From Rhizobium sp. Q54 (lineage in GTDB: Bacteria > Pseudomonadota > Alphaproteobacteria > Rhizobiales > Xanthobacteraceae), in the NCBI GenBank assembly GCA_945870035.1, contig CAMBQQ010000014.1, positions 1-53,460 of the forward strand: DNA of 53,460 nt, read 5' to 3'. The translations under genes were made by a program, and so were the position numbers. Of this stretch, positions 8,767 to 17,957 are shown piece after piece; within the stretch, counting starts at the first letter, position 1; the number at the start of each line of letters is the position of its first letter. A model generated the notes under the pieces. That model searched no databases. It saw only the letters and a list, made by a program, of their open reading frames with translations, and was not told where the DNA came from.

Positions 8767-10014
8767 ATGTCAGACAACAAAAGCAACGCCGTCTCGAAAT
8801 GCCGCGTGTGCGGCGCCGGCATCGCCGCCTTCATGTCGTTTGGGCGCATGCCTATTGCCAACGGCTTCCTGCGTGCCGAAGAAATCGCCGACGAGTACTT
8901 CTTCGAGCTGGCGCCGGCCTTCTGCGAAAGCTGCACGATGTTCCAGATCGTCGAGCAGCCCGATCCGAAGAAGATGTTTCACGAGAATTATGCGTTCTTC
9001 TCCAGCACGTCGCGGCACATGCAGACGCATTTCGCCGGCTTCGCCAAGGCGGTGATCGACAAGCATCTCTCCGGCCGCAAGGACCCGTTTGTCGTCGAAC
9101 TGGGCAGCAATGACGGCATCATGCTGCGCAATTTTCACGCTCTCGGCATGCGCCATCTCGGGATAGAACCGTCGGTCAATGTCGCGGATGTCGCGCGCGG
9201 GCATGGCATCAACACGATCAGCGAGTTTTTCGGGCCGCAACTCGCCGACAAGGTTGTTGCCGAATACGGCCAGGCTGACGTCATCCAGTGCGCCAATGTG
9301 ATGTGCCATATTCCCGACCTGCCGGGCGTCGCCGCCGGCGTGACGCGCTTGTTGAAACCGGACGGCGTTTTCATCTTCGAAGATCCCTATCTCGGCGCGA
9401 TGATCGAGAAAACCTCCTACGACCAGATCTACGACGAGCACGTCTTCATTTTTTCGGTGACCAATGTCGCGCGCGCCTTCGCGCTGCATGGCCTCGAACT
9501 GGTCGACGCCGAACCACAGACAACGCATGGCGGCTCGATGCGCTACACTTTGGCACCCAAGGGCAGCCGTACGGTCTCGGCCAATGTCGCTACGCTGCTG
9601 CAAAAAGAGCGCGGGCAGGGGCTCGATCGGCCGGAAATATATGCCCAGTTCAAGCGCAATTGCGAGAAATCACGCACCGACCTGATGTCGTTGCTGGAAG
9701 ACTTGCGCCGGCAAGGCAAGCGCGTGGTCGGCTACGGCGCGACGTCGAAGAGCACGACCGTCACCAATTATTGCGGCATCACACCGCAGCATGTCGAATT
9801 CATTTCCGACACCACGCCGATCAAGCAGGGCAAGCTGTCGCCCGGCGCGCATATTCCGGTGAAACCTTACGCCGAATTCGAGCGCGCTTTTCCCGACTAT
9901 GCGCTGCTGTTCGCGTGGAACCACGCCACCGAGATTCGCGAGAAGGAACAGGCCTTCATCGCCGCCGGCGGGCGCTGGATTACCTTCGTGCCGGATGTGA
10001 AGATCGTCTCGTGA
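8767..10014 (+). CDS. Sugar C-methyltransferase (TylCIII/NovU-like)
   Basis: 415 residues. The N-terminus has a zinc-binding cysteine set (C12, C15, C53, C56), then SAM motif VELGSNDG at about 110-117, the YDEHVFIFS segment carrying the Tyr/Glu/His residues used as bases in this family, and a C-terminal Rossmann-like domain (RVVGYGATSKSTT). Characterised relatives add a methyl group to carbon 3 of dTDP-4-keto-6-deoxy sugars. Neighbours make dTDP-sugars, which supports a branched-chain sugar product. Its TGA overlaps the GTG of the aminotransferase. Confidence 0.85.
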   Translation: MSDNKSNAVSKCRVCGAGIAAFMSFGRMPIANGFLRAEEIADEYFFELAPAFCESCTMFQIVEQPDPKKMFHENYAFFSSTSRHMQTHFAGFAKAVIDKHLSGRKDPFVVELGSNDGIMLRNFHALGMRHLGIEPSVNVADVARGHGINTISEFFGPQLADKVVAEYGQADVIQCANVMCHIPDLPGVAAGVTRLLKPDGVFIFEDPYLGAMIEKTSYDQIYDEHVFIFSVTNVARAFALHGLELVDAEPQTTHGGSMRYTLAPKGSRTVSANVATLLQKERGQGLDRPEIYAQFKRNCEKSRTDLMSLLEDLRRQGKRVVGYGATSKSTTVTNYCGITPQHVEFISDTTPIKQGKLSPGAHIPVKPYAEFERAFPDYALLFAWNHATEIREKEQAFIAAGGRWITFVPDVKIVS

Positions 10015-11120
10015 TTCATCTCGCTTCCCCGCTGGCGCAATACCGCGCCCATGACGCCGATATCGCGGCGGCAATCGCGCGCGTGCTGAATGGCGGCGTC
10101 TACATTCTCGGCGACGAGGTGGAAAACTTCGAGCGCGCCTTCGCCGCCTATTGCGGTGTCGGCCATGCCGCCGGCGTTGGCAACGGCACCGATGCACTGG
10201 TGCTGGCAATCAAGGCGCTCGGCATCGGCGCTGGCGACGAAGTGATAACGGTCTCGCATACCGCGCTGGCGACGGGGGCGGCAATCCTCGCGGCCGACGC
10301 CGTGCCGGTGCTCGTCGATATCGATCCGGTGTATTACACGATCGATCCGGCGCTTATCGAGGCTTCGATCACGCCGCGCACCAGAGCGATCATCGCGGTG
10401 CATATATATGGTCAGGCGGCCGACATGGACGCCATCGGCGCAATCGCCAAACGCCACAGATTGCCGCTGATCGAGGATTGCGCCCAGGCCGCCGGCGGCC
10501 GTTACGGACAAATGCGCACCGGCGCCATCGGCGACGTTGCCTGCTTCAGTTTCTATCCGACCAAGAATCTCGGCGCCATCGGCGATGGCGGCATGGTCGT
10601 GAGCAACGACCAGGCATTGATCGCTCGGGTCAAACAATTGCGGCAATATGGCTGGGACGCATCACGGCAAACGCGCGAGATCGGCCTGAACTCGCGGCTC
10701 GATCCGCTGCAAGCCGCCATCCTCGGCGCCAAGCTGCCACATCTTGACGCCGACAATGCGCGGCGCGGCGCGATTGCCGCGCGTTACAGCGGCGCCTTCG
10801 CCGACTTGGCGCTGACCGTGCCCGCCATTCGTGCCGGCACGCAGCATGTGTTTCATCTTTATGTCGTTGCCCTTGATGACCGCGACGGATTGATGGCGCA
10901 TCTCGCCGCGCGAAAAATCGGCGCGGCGGTGCATTATCCGGTGCCGGTGCATGGCCATGGCGGTTACAGCGAGCGGGTGGTGCTGCCTGAAGGCGGGCTG
11001 CCGGTGACGGCGTGCCTGGTCAATCGCATCGTTAGCCTGCCGATGTATCCCGAACTGACCGACGACGAGGTTGCGCAGGTGATTGCGGCAGTGCGCGGCT
11101 TTTTCGGCAAAGCGGCGTGA
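10011..11120 (+). CDS. DegT/DnrJ/EryC1 sugar aminotransferase (FdtB-like)
   Basis: A GTG at 10011, overlapping the upstream stop, gives 369 residues. PLP-fold motifs are clear: GNGTDALVLAIKALG, DCAQAAGGRYG, and the Schiff-base lysine in CFSFYPTKNLGAIGDGG. These enzymes transfer an amino group from glutamate to a keto-sugar nucleotide. With an FdtA-like 3,4-ketoisomerase in the cluster, a dTDP-3-keto-6-deoxyhexose is the likely substrate, giving a 3-amino-3,6-dideoxy sugar such as Fuc3N or Qui3N (inference). No dedicated N-acyltransferase is seen in the locus. Confidence 0.88.
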   Translation: MIHLASPLAQYRAHDADIAAAIARVLNGGVYILGDEVENFERAFAAYCGVGHAAGVGNGTDALVLAIKALGIGAGDEVITVSHTALATGAAILAADAVPVLVDIDPVYYTIDPALIEASITPRTRAIIAVHIYGQAADMDAIGAIAKRHRLPLIEDCAQAAGGRYGQMRTGAIGDVACFSFYPTKNLGAIGDGGMVVSNDQALIARVKQLRQYGWDASRQTREIGLNSRLDPLQAAILGAKLPHLDADNARRGAIAARYSGAFADLALTVPAIRAGTQHVFHLYVVALDDRDGLMAHLAARKIGAAVHYPVPVHGHGGYSERVVLPEGGLPVTACLVNRIVSLPMYPELTDDEVAQVIAAVRGFFGKAA

Positions 11121-11124
11121 CGGC

Positions 11125-12300
11125 ATGAATGCGGCCGAACCTCGCCTGACCATTGTTTTGCCACTGCGCGGGCGGCATTTGTTTACGTTGCGCTTCCTGT
11201 GGCACGCGAACAAGGCACGCGTACCGTACCGCATCCTGATTGCCGACGGCATGGTGCATCCGCTGCTCGCGCGTATTCTTGAAAACTCACGCGAGCGCTT
11301 TCCGCATCTCGATATCGAGTATGTCCGCTATCCGGACGATAAAGACTTTCGGGATTTCTATGCCAAGATGTCGGACGCAGCGGCGCGCGTTCGCACGCCT
11401 TACGCCATGCTGGTCGACAATGACGATTTCCTGTCGCCCGGCGGCATCGACGCGGCAATCGCTCATCTCGACGCCCACAGCGATTATGTCTGCGCCAGCG
11501 GCCGGGTTGCCGGCTTCTCGGCCTATTCGGGGCTGGACAATCCGAGCGGCGGTGTGCGCGGCCGGCTTGACCGGCTGTGCGCCTATTTTCCATCCGCAGA
11601 TGTGACGTCGGCCAGCGCGGCCGACCGGGTCAGGCAAGCCGCGCTCGATCTGTGGATCTATTATGCCGTCATCCGCACCGAGGCGCTCGTCACCGTTCAG
11701 CGCGAATTGGCAGGGCTCGATTTCTCCGACCTGCTGATCTACGAAGCCTTCTACGTCATGCGCGTTCTGACGCTGGGCAAGGCACGCGCCGACCAGTCGA
11801 CCGTCGGCTATCTGCGGCAGTACGGCACGTCGCTCAATTCGTCGTTCAAGAAAGACTGGGTGCATCATCTCATCCGCAGCCGGTTCACCAGCGATGTGGA
11901 AGCGCTGGTGGAACGGATTTCCGAAGCGGCCGCCGAAGCCGATGCCGCCGATGTCGGCATGATCGTGGAAGATGTCCGCACCATACTGGAACGGAAGTTC
12001 AGGCAGTTCGTGTGGGCGAGCTATGGGAATTTCCAGAAGCTCAAATGGTGGCTTCGCGCGCGGGTTCCGCGCCTTGTCGGGTGGCTGCAAAACCGGCCGC
12101 GTTTCAGTCGCCGTCGCGGCCGCGCGGTGTTGCTTGCAGAGCTGGCGGCGGCCGGCGCGCCGCAAGCTTACCTATCTGCGTTTCGCAGCGATCTCGGCTT
12201 GATCGAAGACGTGCTCGGGGGTGACGAATTCGCCCGTTATCTGGAACCCTATCTGCTTGAGCTTGGGCCGGCCGACCGCAATCGTGCACCCGGGACCTAG
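11125..12300 (+). CDS. TIGR00180-type glycosyltransferase
   Basis: The ATG at 11125 gives 391 residues beginning MNAAEPRLTIVLPLRGRHLF. The GT-A-like N-terminal half contains the metal-binding LVDNDDFLSPGG segment; the C-terminal half is helical and basic and likely touches the membrane. The overall pattern fits the TIGR00180 glycosyltransferase family found in O-antigen and S-layer glycan loci. The start is four bases after the aminotransferase stop. Donor and linkage are unknown. Confidence 0.75.
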   Translation: MNAAEPRLTIVLPLRGRHLFTLRFLWHANKARVPYRILIADGMVHPLLARILENSRERFPHLDIEYVRYPDDKDFRDFYAKMSDAAARVRTPYAMLVDNDDFLSPGGIDAAIAHLDAHSDYVCASGRVAGFSAYSGLDNPSGGVRGRLDRLCAYFPSADVTSASAADRVRQAALDLWIYYAVIRTEALVTVQRELAGLDFSDLLIYEAFYVMRVLTLGKARADQSTVGYLRQYGTSLNSSFKKDWVHHLIRSRFTSDVEALVERISEAAAEADAADVGMIVEDVRTILERKFRQFVWASYGNFQKLKWWLRARVPRLVGWLQNRPRFSRRRGRAVLLAELAAAGAPQAYLSAFRSDLGLIEDVLGGDEFARYLEPYLLELGPADRNRAPGT

Positions 12301-12307
12301 GGCCTTC

Positions 12308-12865
12308 ATGCGCATCGAACGAACTGCACTGGACGGGCTCCTGGTCATCGAGCCGAAATGCTTCGGCGACGAGCGCGGCTTCTTTCTGGAAAGCTATCAG
12401 CGCGGCCGCTACTGCGACGCCGGCATCTCGGAAGAATTCGTTCAGGACAATCATTCCCGCTCGGCCGGCGGGGTGCTGCGCGGCATGCACTTTCAGGTGC
12501 GGCGGCCGCAAGCGCAGATCGTCACCGTCATGCGCGGTCGCATCTTCGATGTCGCGGTCGATCTGCGGCAGAATTCAAAGACCTTCAAGCAATGGTTCGG
12601 CGTCGAGCTTTCCGACAAGGGGCCGCGGCAGATCTACATGGCGCCGGGCTTTGCGCACGGCTTTTGCGTTCTCAGCGACGGCGCCGATTTGCACTATAAA
12701 GTCAGCCGGTTCTACGACCATGGCGACGAGGGCGGGCTGCTGTGGAACGATCCGGATATCGGGATCAAATGGCCGATGAAGGATCCTGTCGTAGCGGCGC
12801 GTGACGCCGCATTCCCGCTATTGCGCAACATTGACAGCGCGGCCTTGCCGCATATGGAAATGTAG
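12308..12865 (+). CDS. rmlC: dTDP-4-dehydro-6-deoxyglucose 3,5-epimerase (RmlC-like)
   Basis: 185 residues from the ATG at 12308. It has the RmlC cupin pattern: DERGFFLESY, VLRGMHFQ (with the catalytic-type His), VDLRQNSKTFKQW and YMAPGFAHGFCVLS. RmlC epimerises C3/C5 of the dTDP-4-keto sugar. RmlD, needed for dTDP-rhamnose, is not recognisable among the reductases here, so the epimerase may instead serve another L-configured or C-methylated dTDP sugar, or rmlD may lie elsewhere. Family assignment is firm; the exact product is not. Confidence 0.87.
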   Translation: MRIERTALDGLLVIEPKCFGDERGFFLESYQRGRYCDAGISEEFVQDNHSRSAGGVLRGMHFQVRRPQAQIVTVMRGRIFDVAVDLRQNSKTFKQWFGVELSDKGPRQIYMAPGFAHGFCVLSDGADLHYKVSRFYDHGDEGGLLWNDPDIGIKWPMKDPVVAARDAAFPLLRNIDSAALPHMEM

Positions 12866-13762
12866 ATGGAAGTTTCCGACCTCTGGAAGTCGCTGTCCCG
12901 GTCGCTGTTTGCGAACATGGATGATGCCTTCATCGCGAGCTTCCGCCGTCCCGGTGGCGCCAATAATCGTTTGGGCGCCTGGGATCCGTTCGACAAGACG
13001 ACGCCGTACTTCAAGTTCATGCTGTTTACCGAGGCCGAGCGGCAGCCGGACCGATTTTTCGAGCTTTACCGGGCGCTGGGTGCGACCGATATCGGCGATC
13101 CGGTGTCCGTCTCCGTCAAACGCTGCAAGATCAACATCGACTATCTGTTCGCGCTGGAGGAATTCATGTTCCTCGAGAAGGCGCTCGATCTGAAGACGGT
13201 GCGCTCGGTGGTCGAAATCGGCGCCGGCTTCGGCCGCACATGCCACACGTTGCTTGCGCTATCGAACCACATCGAGCGTTACACCATCGTCGACCTGCCG
13301 GAGGTGCTCGAACTCAGCCGCCGTGTGCTCGCCAAGGCTGCGCCGGACCAGTTCGACAAGATCGCCTTCATCGATGCGGCGGACACGGCCGCGTGGCAGA
13401 AATTTTCTGCCGATCTTGCTATCAATATCGACAGTTTCCAGGAAATGCCGCCGGCGACCGTCAAAGATTACATCGACGGACTCGTCGCGCGTTGCCGAAA
13501 TTTCTATGTCAAGAATCCGATCGGCAAGTACGAGCCCGCCAGTATTGGTCTCGACATCGATGCCGCCAAGTTCAACGACGTGTTTTCGCTGGGCCTGTGC
13601 CACGACGTCATCGATATTTTCAACGACGAAGCTCTGGCGCAAGCGCGCAAGATCTATCTTGACGCCTATCGGCCGGGGCCGTCGTGGCAACTCGCCGCCG
13701 ATCGGCCGATGAGCATGGTTCCGTATCTGCAGCACGCGCTATACCGCAACGGTGCCGCGTGA
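12866..13762 (+). CDS. Putative sugar O-methyltransferase (TIGR04371-like)
   Basis: 298 residues, with a SAM-binding motif VVEIGAGFGRTCHTLLAL near the middle and TIVDLPEVLELSR after it, as in the putative sugar O-methyltransferases of polysaccharide loci. An N-terminal extension of about 110 residues precedes the Rossmann fold. It starts immediately after the RmlC-like stop and overlaps the next methyltransferase by four bases, so these are translated together. The substrate is not known. Confidence 0.7.
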   Translation: MEVSDLWKSLSRSLFANMDDAFIASFRRPGGANNRLGAWDPFDKTTPYFKFMLFTEAERQPDRFFELYRALGATDIGDPVSVSVKRCKINIDYLFALEEFMFLEKALDLKTVRSVVEIGAGFGRTCHTLLALSNHIERYTIVDLPEVLELSRRVLAKAAPDQFDKIAFIDAADTAAWQKFSADLAINIDSFQEMPPATVKDYIDGLVARCRNFYVKNPIGKYEPASIGLDIDAAKFNDVFSLGLCHDVIDIFNDEALAQARKIYLDAYRPGPSWQLAADRPMSMVPYLQHALYRNGAA

Positions 13763-14523
13763 CGGACTTCCACGTCTGGGACGGCGTTTACCCGTCCTTC
13801 GCGGCGGCGAAGGCCGTTGGGCCCGGCTTTGACGGCGACATCTGGCGCGACCGCAGCCTGCAGGCGGCGCGCGAGACTCTGGCGCTGGTCGGCAGCGGGC
13901 AGCCGCTCGATTATTCCTTGCGCCAGCGCAACGCCTTGCTGCCGGTGCTGACGGCATCGGTGCTGGCAGCGCAGCCGCGCGTCAATATCCTCGATTTCGG
14001 CGGCGGCCTCGGCACAGGCTACATGGTGCTGGCGAACGGCATCCCCGACGCCGGGAGCAAGATCGATTACGCGGTGATCGAAGTCGACAGCATATGCCGC
14101 GCCGGCGAGGCCGTGTTTGCCGGCAGAAACGGGCCGCGGTTTCTCAGCGAACTGCCAGCGAAGGGTGGCTACGACATCGTGCTCGCCGCCAGCGTCATGC
14201 AATATATCGAGGAATGGCAAAGCGTGGTTGCGCGTCTCGCCGGCTACGGCGCGTCGCATTTGCTGTTCGCCGACATGTTCGTCGGCGGCTTTCAGCCCTA
14301 CGTGACGTTGCAAGCCTATTACGGCAGCTCCATTCGCCATTGGTTCTTTAACAGCGCCGCGTTCATTGCTGAAGTCGAGCGGCAAGGTTATCGATTGGCG
14401 CTACGCGCGACCCGCGACGCCAGGATACTCGGCCAATATGGCCCATTGCCGATGGACAATTTCCCGGCCGAATTGCGCATACCGCATTCGAGCCATCTGC
14501 TGTTTCAGCGGGCCGGCGCGTGA
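13759..14523 (+). CDS. Putative methyltransferase, TIGR04325 (LIC12133-like) family
   Basis: A GTG start in a GTGA overlap gives 254 residues. The motif ILDFGGGLGTGYMVLAN is a SAM-binding glycine loop, followed by IVLAASVMQYIEEW. This fits the TIGR04325 family known from O-antigen loci, whose substrate has not been established as far as I know. With the FkbM-, C-methyl- and TIGR04371-type enzymes it is the fourth methyltransferase within 9 kb. Confidence 0.7.
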   Translation: MTDFHVWDGVYPSFAAAKAVGPGFDGDIWRDRSLQAARETLALVGSGQPLDYSLRQRNALLPVLTASVLAAQPRVNILDFGGGLGTGYMVLANGIPDAGSKIDYAVIEVDSICRAGEAVFAGRNGPRFLSELPAKGGYDIVLAASVMQYIEEWQSVVARLAGYGASHLLFADMFVGGFQPYVTLQAYYGSSIRHWFFNSAAFIAEVERQGYRLALRATRDARILGQYGPLPMDNFPAELRIPHSSHLLFQRAGA

Positions 14524-15461
14524 GCCCTATCGTCATTACCGGCGCGCGCGGCTATATCGGCAGCGCCTTGGCGCAGCGGCTGGCGGGGGAAGGTCACGAG
14601 CTTCGGCTGGTGTCGCGCACGGGCGGCGACGCCTATGGCCAAGCCAATTTGCGCGACGAACAGGCTTGGTCGCGATTGATCGATGGTGCATCGGCGATCG
14701 TGCATCTGTCGTCGCGCACCGATCTGCGCAGCGCCGAGGCCGATCCCGCCGGCGATGAAGATATAAACATCACGCCAGTCCGGGCTTTGGTGCGTGCCGC
14801 GGAAAAAGCTGCGTCGCCGGTCAAGGTGATTTTCGCCAGCACGGTAACCATTGTCGGCAATCAGAATGAGAACCCGGTCGATGAGAACACGCCCGACCGG
14901 CCCTGTTCGGTCTATGACCGGCACAAGCTCTCTTGCGAGACGATCCTGCGCGACGCTACCGCGCGCGGCGTGTTGCGCGCGTGTAGCTTGCGCCTGTCCA
15001 ATGTCTATGGCTATGGCCGCAGCTCGGTCAACGCCAACCGCGGCATTCTCAACACCATGATGAAACGCGCCGCAGCCGGCGAGGCGCTTTCGATTTACGG
15101 CGACGGCGCCTATATTCGTGACTTCACTCATCTCGACGATGTGGTGGCTGCGTTTGCCGCGGCGATCAAGTCCGATGAGGCTGGCGACGGACGGCATTTC
15201 GTCATCGCCACCGGCGAGGGACATTCCCTGGCGGAAGCGTTTGGCATGGTCGCCGATGAGGCGTTCGCCCGCAGCGGCCGCCGCCCGGAGATTCGCCACA
15301 TACCTGAGCCGGCCGATTTGCAGCCGATCGAACGGCGCAACTTCGTCGGCGACGCGCGGCTGTTTCAAACGGTGACAGGCTGGCGGCCGCAGTTCTCCCT
15401 CAAGGCCGGCATCCGCGACTTCTTCGACCGCGCCGCCGCGCAACAAGGCATCACGCCATGA
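14520..15461 (+). CDS. NAD-dependent epimerase/dehydratase (extended SDR)
   Basis: 313 residues from a GTG overlapping the upstream stop. The dinucleotide-binding motif GARGYIGSALAQRL is at residues 8-21 and the catalytic YDRHK (Tyr-x-x-x-Lys) lies mid-protein, after a serine/threonine-rich FASTVTIVG. Extended SDR proteins of this type epimerise, dehydrate or reduce nucleotide sugars. It could provide the 4-keto reduction that finishes a dTDP sugar, replacing the missing RmlD; this is inference. Confidence 0.8.
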   Translation: MSPIVITGARGYIGSALAQRLAGEGHELRLVSRTGGDAYGQANLRDEQAWSRLIDGASAIVHLSSRTDLRSAEADPAGDEDINITPVRALVRAAEKAASPVKVIFASTVTIVGNQNENPVDENTPDRPCSVYDRHKLSCETILRDATARGVLRACSLRLSNVYGYGRSSVNANRGILNTMMKRAAAGEALSIYGDGAYIRDFTHLDDVVAAFAAAIKSDEAGDGRHFVIATGEGHSLAEAFGMVADEAFARSGRRPEIRHIPEPADLQPIERRNFVGDARLFQTVTGWRPQFSLKAGIRDFFDRAAAQQGITP

Positions 15462-15871
15462 AGGCCAGCATTGCCGACATCAGGATCATCGAGTTTCCGC
15501 GCCATGTCCGCGACAATGGCGAAGTCGTTGTCGCCGAAGGGCCGGACAACGTGCCGTTCGAGATTGCGCGAATGTTCACCTTGCGCGCGCCGCAAGGCGC
15601 CACGCGCGGCGAGCACGCGCACCTCCGCTGCTCGCAGCTGATGCTGTGCCTGCATGGCGAGATCGACGTGACCTGCGACGACGGCAGTGAGCGTAAGACT
15701 TTTCCGCTGCGTCACGGCCATGTCGGTTTGCTTGTGCCGCCATCGATCTGGAACACCGTGACATTCCGCAGCGCGCAGGCCGTGCTGGCGGTGCTGTGCG
15801 ACCGGCGCTATGAAGCGGACGATTATATCCGGACCTATCCGGAATTCCTGACTTATCGAAAAGGCGTCTGA
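15458..15871 (+). CDS. dTDP-6-deoxy-hexulose 3,4-ketoisomerase (FdtA/QdtA, WxcM-like)
   Basis: 137-residue single cupin domain with the family pattern RMFTLRAPQGATRGEHAHLRC (core RGEHAH, residues about 47-52), QLMLCLHGEIDV and LVPPSIWNTVTF. FdtA/QdtA-type enzymes move the keto group of dTDP-4-keto-6-deoxyglucose from C4 to C3 so that a DegT aminotransferase can install a 3-amino group. The start overlaps the upstream gene by four bases. Distinguishing FdtA (galacto) from QdtA (gluco) needs active-site comparison. Confidence 0.85.
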   Translation: MKASIADIRIIEFPRHVRDNGEVVVAEGPDNVPFEIARMFTLRAPQGATRGEHAHLRCSQLMLCLHGEIDVTCDDGSERKTFPLRHGHVGLLVPPSIWNTVTFRSAQAVLAVLCDRRYEADDYIRTYPEFLTYRKGV

Positions 15872-15874
15872 TCC

Positions 15875-16810
15875 ATGAAGCTCGTCGTTACCGGTGCCTT
15901 GGGACATATCGGCTCGTCGGTTGTGCGTGCGCTGCCGGTGCAATTTCCCGGCGCCGAGATCGTCATGATCGACAATCTCAGCACGCAGCGGTTTCCGTCA
16001 TTGTTCAATCTTCCGGCGGCCGGCAATTATCGGTTCGTCGAAGCCGACGTCCGCAAGGCCAAGCTTGGTGAACTGTTCGGCGACGCGCGCGCCGTCATTC
16101 ATCTCGCCGCCATGACAGACGCGGCTGGCAGCGTCGGCAATGCTGCCGCGCTGGAGGCGAACAATTATCAGGCGACCGAAGCCGTGGCGGCGGCCTGTAT
16201 CGAGAGCGGCGCGCGGCTGTTCCATCTGTCATCCACCAGCGTGTACGGCACGCAGGACAGCACGGTGTCGGAAGACTGCCCGGCCGACGAACTCAAGCCG
16301 CAAAGCCCTTATGCCGAAACCAAGCTCAAGGAAGAGAACCTGGTGCGCGCGTTGACTGGCAAAGGCCTGAAGGCGGCGATCTGCCGCTTCGGCACCATTT
16401 TCGGCGTGTCGCCCGGCATGCGCTTTCACACTGCGGTCAACAAGTTCTGCTGGCAGGCGGTCATGGGCCAGCCTTTGTCGGTATGGCGCACGGCCTATGA
16501 CCAGAAGCGGCCCTATCTCGATCTCAAGGACGCGGTGCGCGCCATCGGCTTTGCCATCGAGCGCGACCTGTTCGACGGCCGGGTCTATAACGTGCTGACG
16601 CTGAACGCGACGGTGCGCGACATCTCCGACACCATCCGGGCTTTCGTGCCGGAGGTCGAGGTGGCCTTCGTCGACAGTCCGATCATGAATCAGTTGTCCT
16701 ACGAGGTTTCCTCGCAGCGTTTCCGCGACACCGGCTTTGCCTTTGCCGGCGACATTCGCAGCGGCATCGGCGAAACCATCTCGCTGTTGCGCAACGCTAA
16801 CCGGGCCTGA
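15875..16810 (+). CDS. NAD-dependent epimerase/dehydratase (extended SDR)
   Basis: 311 residues with GALGHIGSSVVRAL for cofactor binding, FHLSSTSVYG and the catalytic YAETK. A second extended SDR of the cluster, four bases after the ketoisomerase gene. It resembles UDP-glucose-4-epimerase-like proteins of the locus type, but the substrate (dTDP-, UDP- or GDP-sugar) cannot be read from the sequence. Confidence 0.8.
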   Translation: MKLVVTGALGHIGSSVVRALPVQFPGAEIVMIDNLSTQRFPSLFNLPAAGNYRFVEADVRKAKLGELFGDARAVIHLAAMTDAAGSVGNAAALEANNYQATEAVAAACIESGARLFHLSSTSVYGTQDSTVSEDCPADELKPQSPYAETKLKEENLVRALTGKGLKAAICRFGTIFGVSPGMRFHTAVNKFCWQAVMGQPLSVWRTAYDQKRPYLDLKDAVRAIGFAIERDLFDGRVYNVLTLNATVRDISDTIRAFVPEVEVAFVDSPIMNQLSYEVSSQRFRDTGFAFAGDIRSGIGETISLLRNANRA

Positions 16811-16819
16811 ACCGGCATC

Positions 16820-17920
16820 ATGTCCAGCATTCTCATCACCGGCGGCGCCGGCTTCATCGGCACCAATTCCGTGCTGCATTGGCGCAAGTTGCAGCCGCTC
16901 GACCGCATCGTGGTTCTCGATGCGCTGACCTATGCCGGTAACCGGAGCAATCTCGACGCGCTCGCCGTCGATCCGGCCTTCACCTTCGTCCATGGCGACA
17001 TTTGCGATGGCGGTTTGCTCAAAGGGCTGTTCGAACGCTACGACTTCCAGCGCGTCGTGCATTTCGCCGCCGAAAGCCATGTCGACCGCTCCATCGTCTC
17101 GTCGGAAGCCTTTGTGCGTACCAATGTCCTCGGTACCCACGCGCTGCTCGAAGCGGCGCGCACGGCGTGGCGGGCGTCTCCGGAAGGTCGGCGCTTTCAC
17201 CATATCTCGACGGATGAGGTGTACGGCTCGCTCGGGCCGGATGACGCGCCGTTCACCGAGACGACGCGCTACGATCCGAAGTCGCCTTATGCCGCCAGCA
17301 AGGCTGGCAGCGATTTTCTGGCGCGGTCCTACGCTCATACTTACGGACTGCCGGTGACGATCAGCAATTGCTCGAACAATTACGGACCGTACCAGTTTCC
17401 GGAAAAGCTGGTGCCTCTGGTGATCCTGAACGCACTGATGGGCAAGCCGCTACCAATCTATGGCGACGGCATGAATGTGCGCGACTGGCTGCATGTCGAG
17501 GATCATTGCGCGGCGATTGCGCTGGTGGTCGAGAAGGGCCGCGACGGCGAGACCTACAATATCGGCGGCGGCCAGGAGATGCCCAATATCGAACTGGTCG
17601 GCCTGTTGTGTGACACCATCGATGCGCGCATTGTCGCCGATCCCGCTTTGGCCACGAAGTTCAAGGATTGCCCGGCGTCGAACGGCCGCCGTTGCCGCGA
17701 CCTGATGACCTTCGTTCCCGACCGGCCCGGCCACGACCGGCGCTACGCCATTTGCGCCGACAAGCTGTTCAATGAGCTCGGCTTCCGCGCGCGGATTTCC
17801 CTGGCCGACGGCATGGCGCGCACGGTCGATTGGTATATCGGCGGCGAAGCCTGGTGGCAGCCGATCCAGAGCGGCGCCTACCGCGACTGGATGAAGCAGC
17901 AATACGGCACGGCTCATTGA
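16820..17920 (+). CDS. rmlB: dTDP-glucose 4,6-dehydratase
   Basis: 366 residues with GGAGFIGTNSVLHW, HFAAESHVDRSI, HISTDEVYGSLG, the catalytic YAASKAGSD and NCSNNYGPYQFPEKL. The TDE triad segment and NNYGPYQFPEK are diagnostic of RmlB. It converts dTDP-glucose to dTDP-4-keto-6-deoxyglucose, the branch point used by the RmlC-like, FdtA-like and C-methyltransferase enzymes of this locus. Confidence 0.95.
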   Translation: MSSILITGGAGFIGTNSVLHWRKLQPLDRIVVLDALTYAGNRSNLDALAVDPAFTFVHGDICDGGLLKGLFERYDFQRVVHFAAESHVDRSIVSSEAFVRTNVLGTHALLEAARTAWRASPEGRRFHHISTDEVYGSLGPDDAPFTETTRYDPKSPYAASKAGSDFLARSYAHTYGLPVTISNCSNNYGPYQFPEKLVPLVILNALMGKPLPIYGDGMNVRDWLHVEDHCAAIALVVEKGRDGETYNIGGGQEMPNIELVGLLCDTIDARIVADPALATKFKDCPASNGRRCRDLMTFVPDRPGHDRRYAICADKLFNELGFRARISLADGMARTVDWYIGGEAWWQPIQSGAYRDWMKQQYGTAH

Positions 17921-17957
17921 TCGTTAAATACGCAATGATTTTGTTGAAAGCCTCTCC

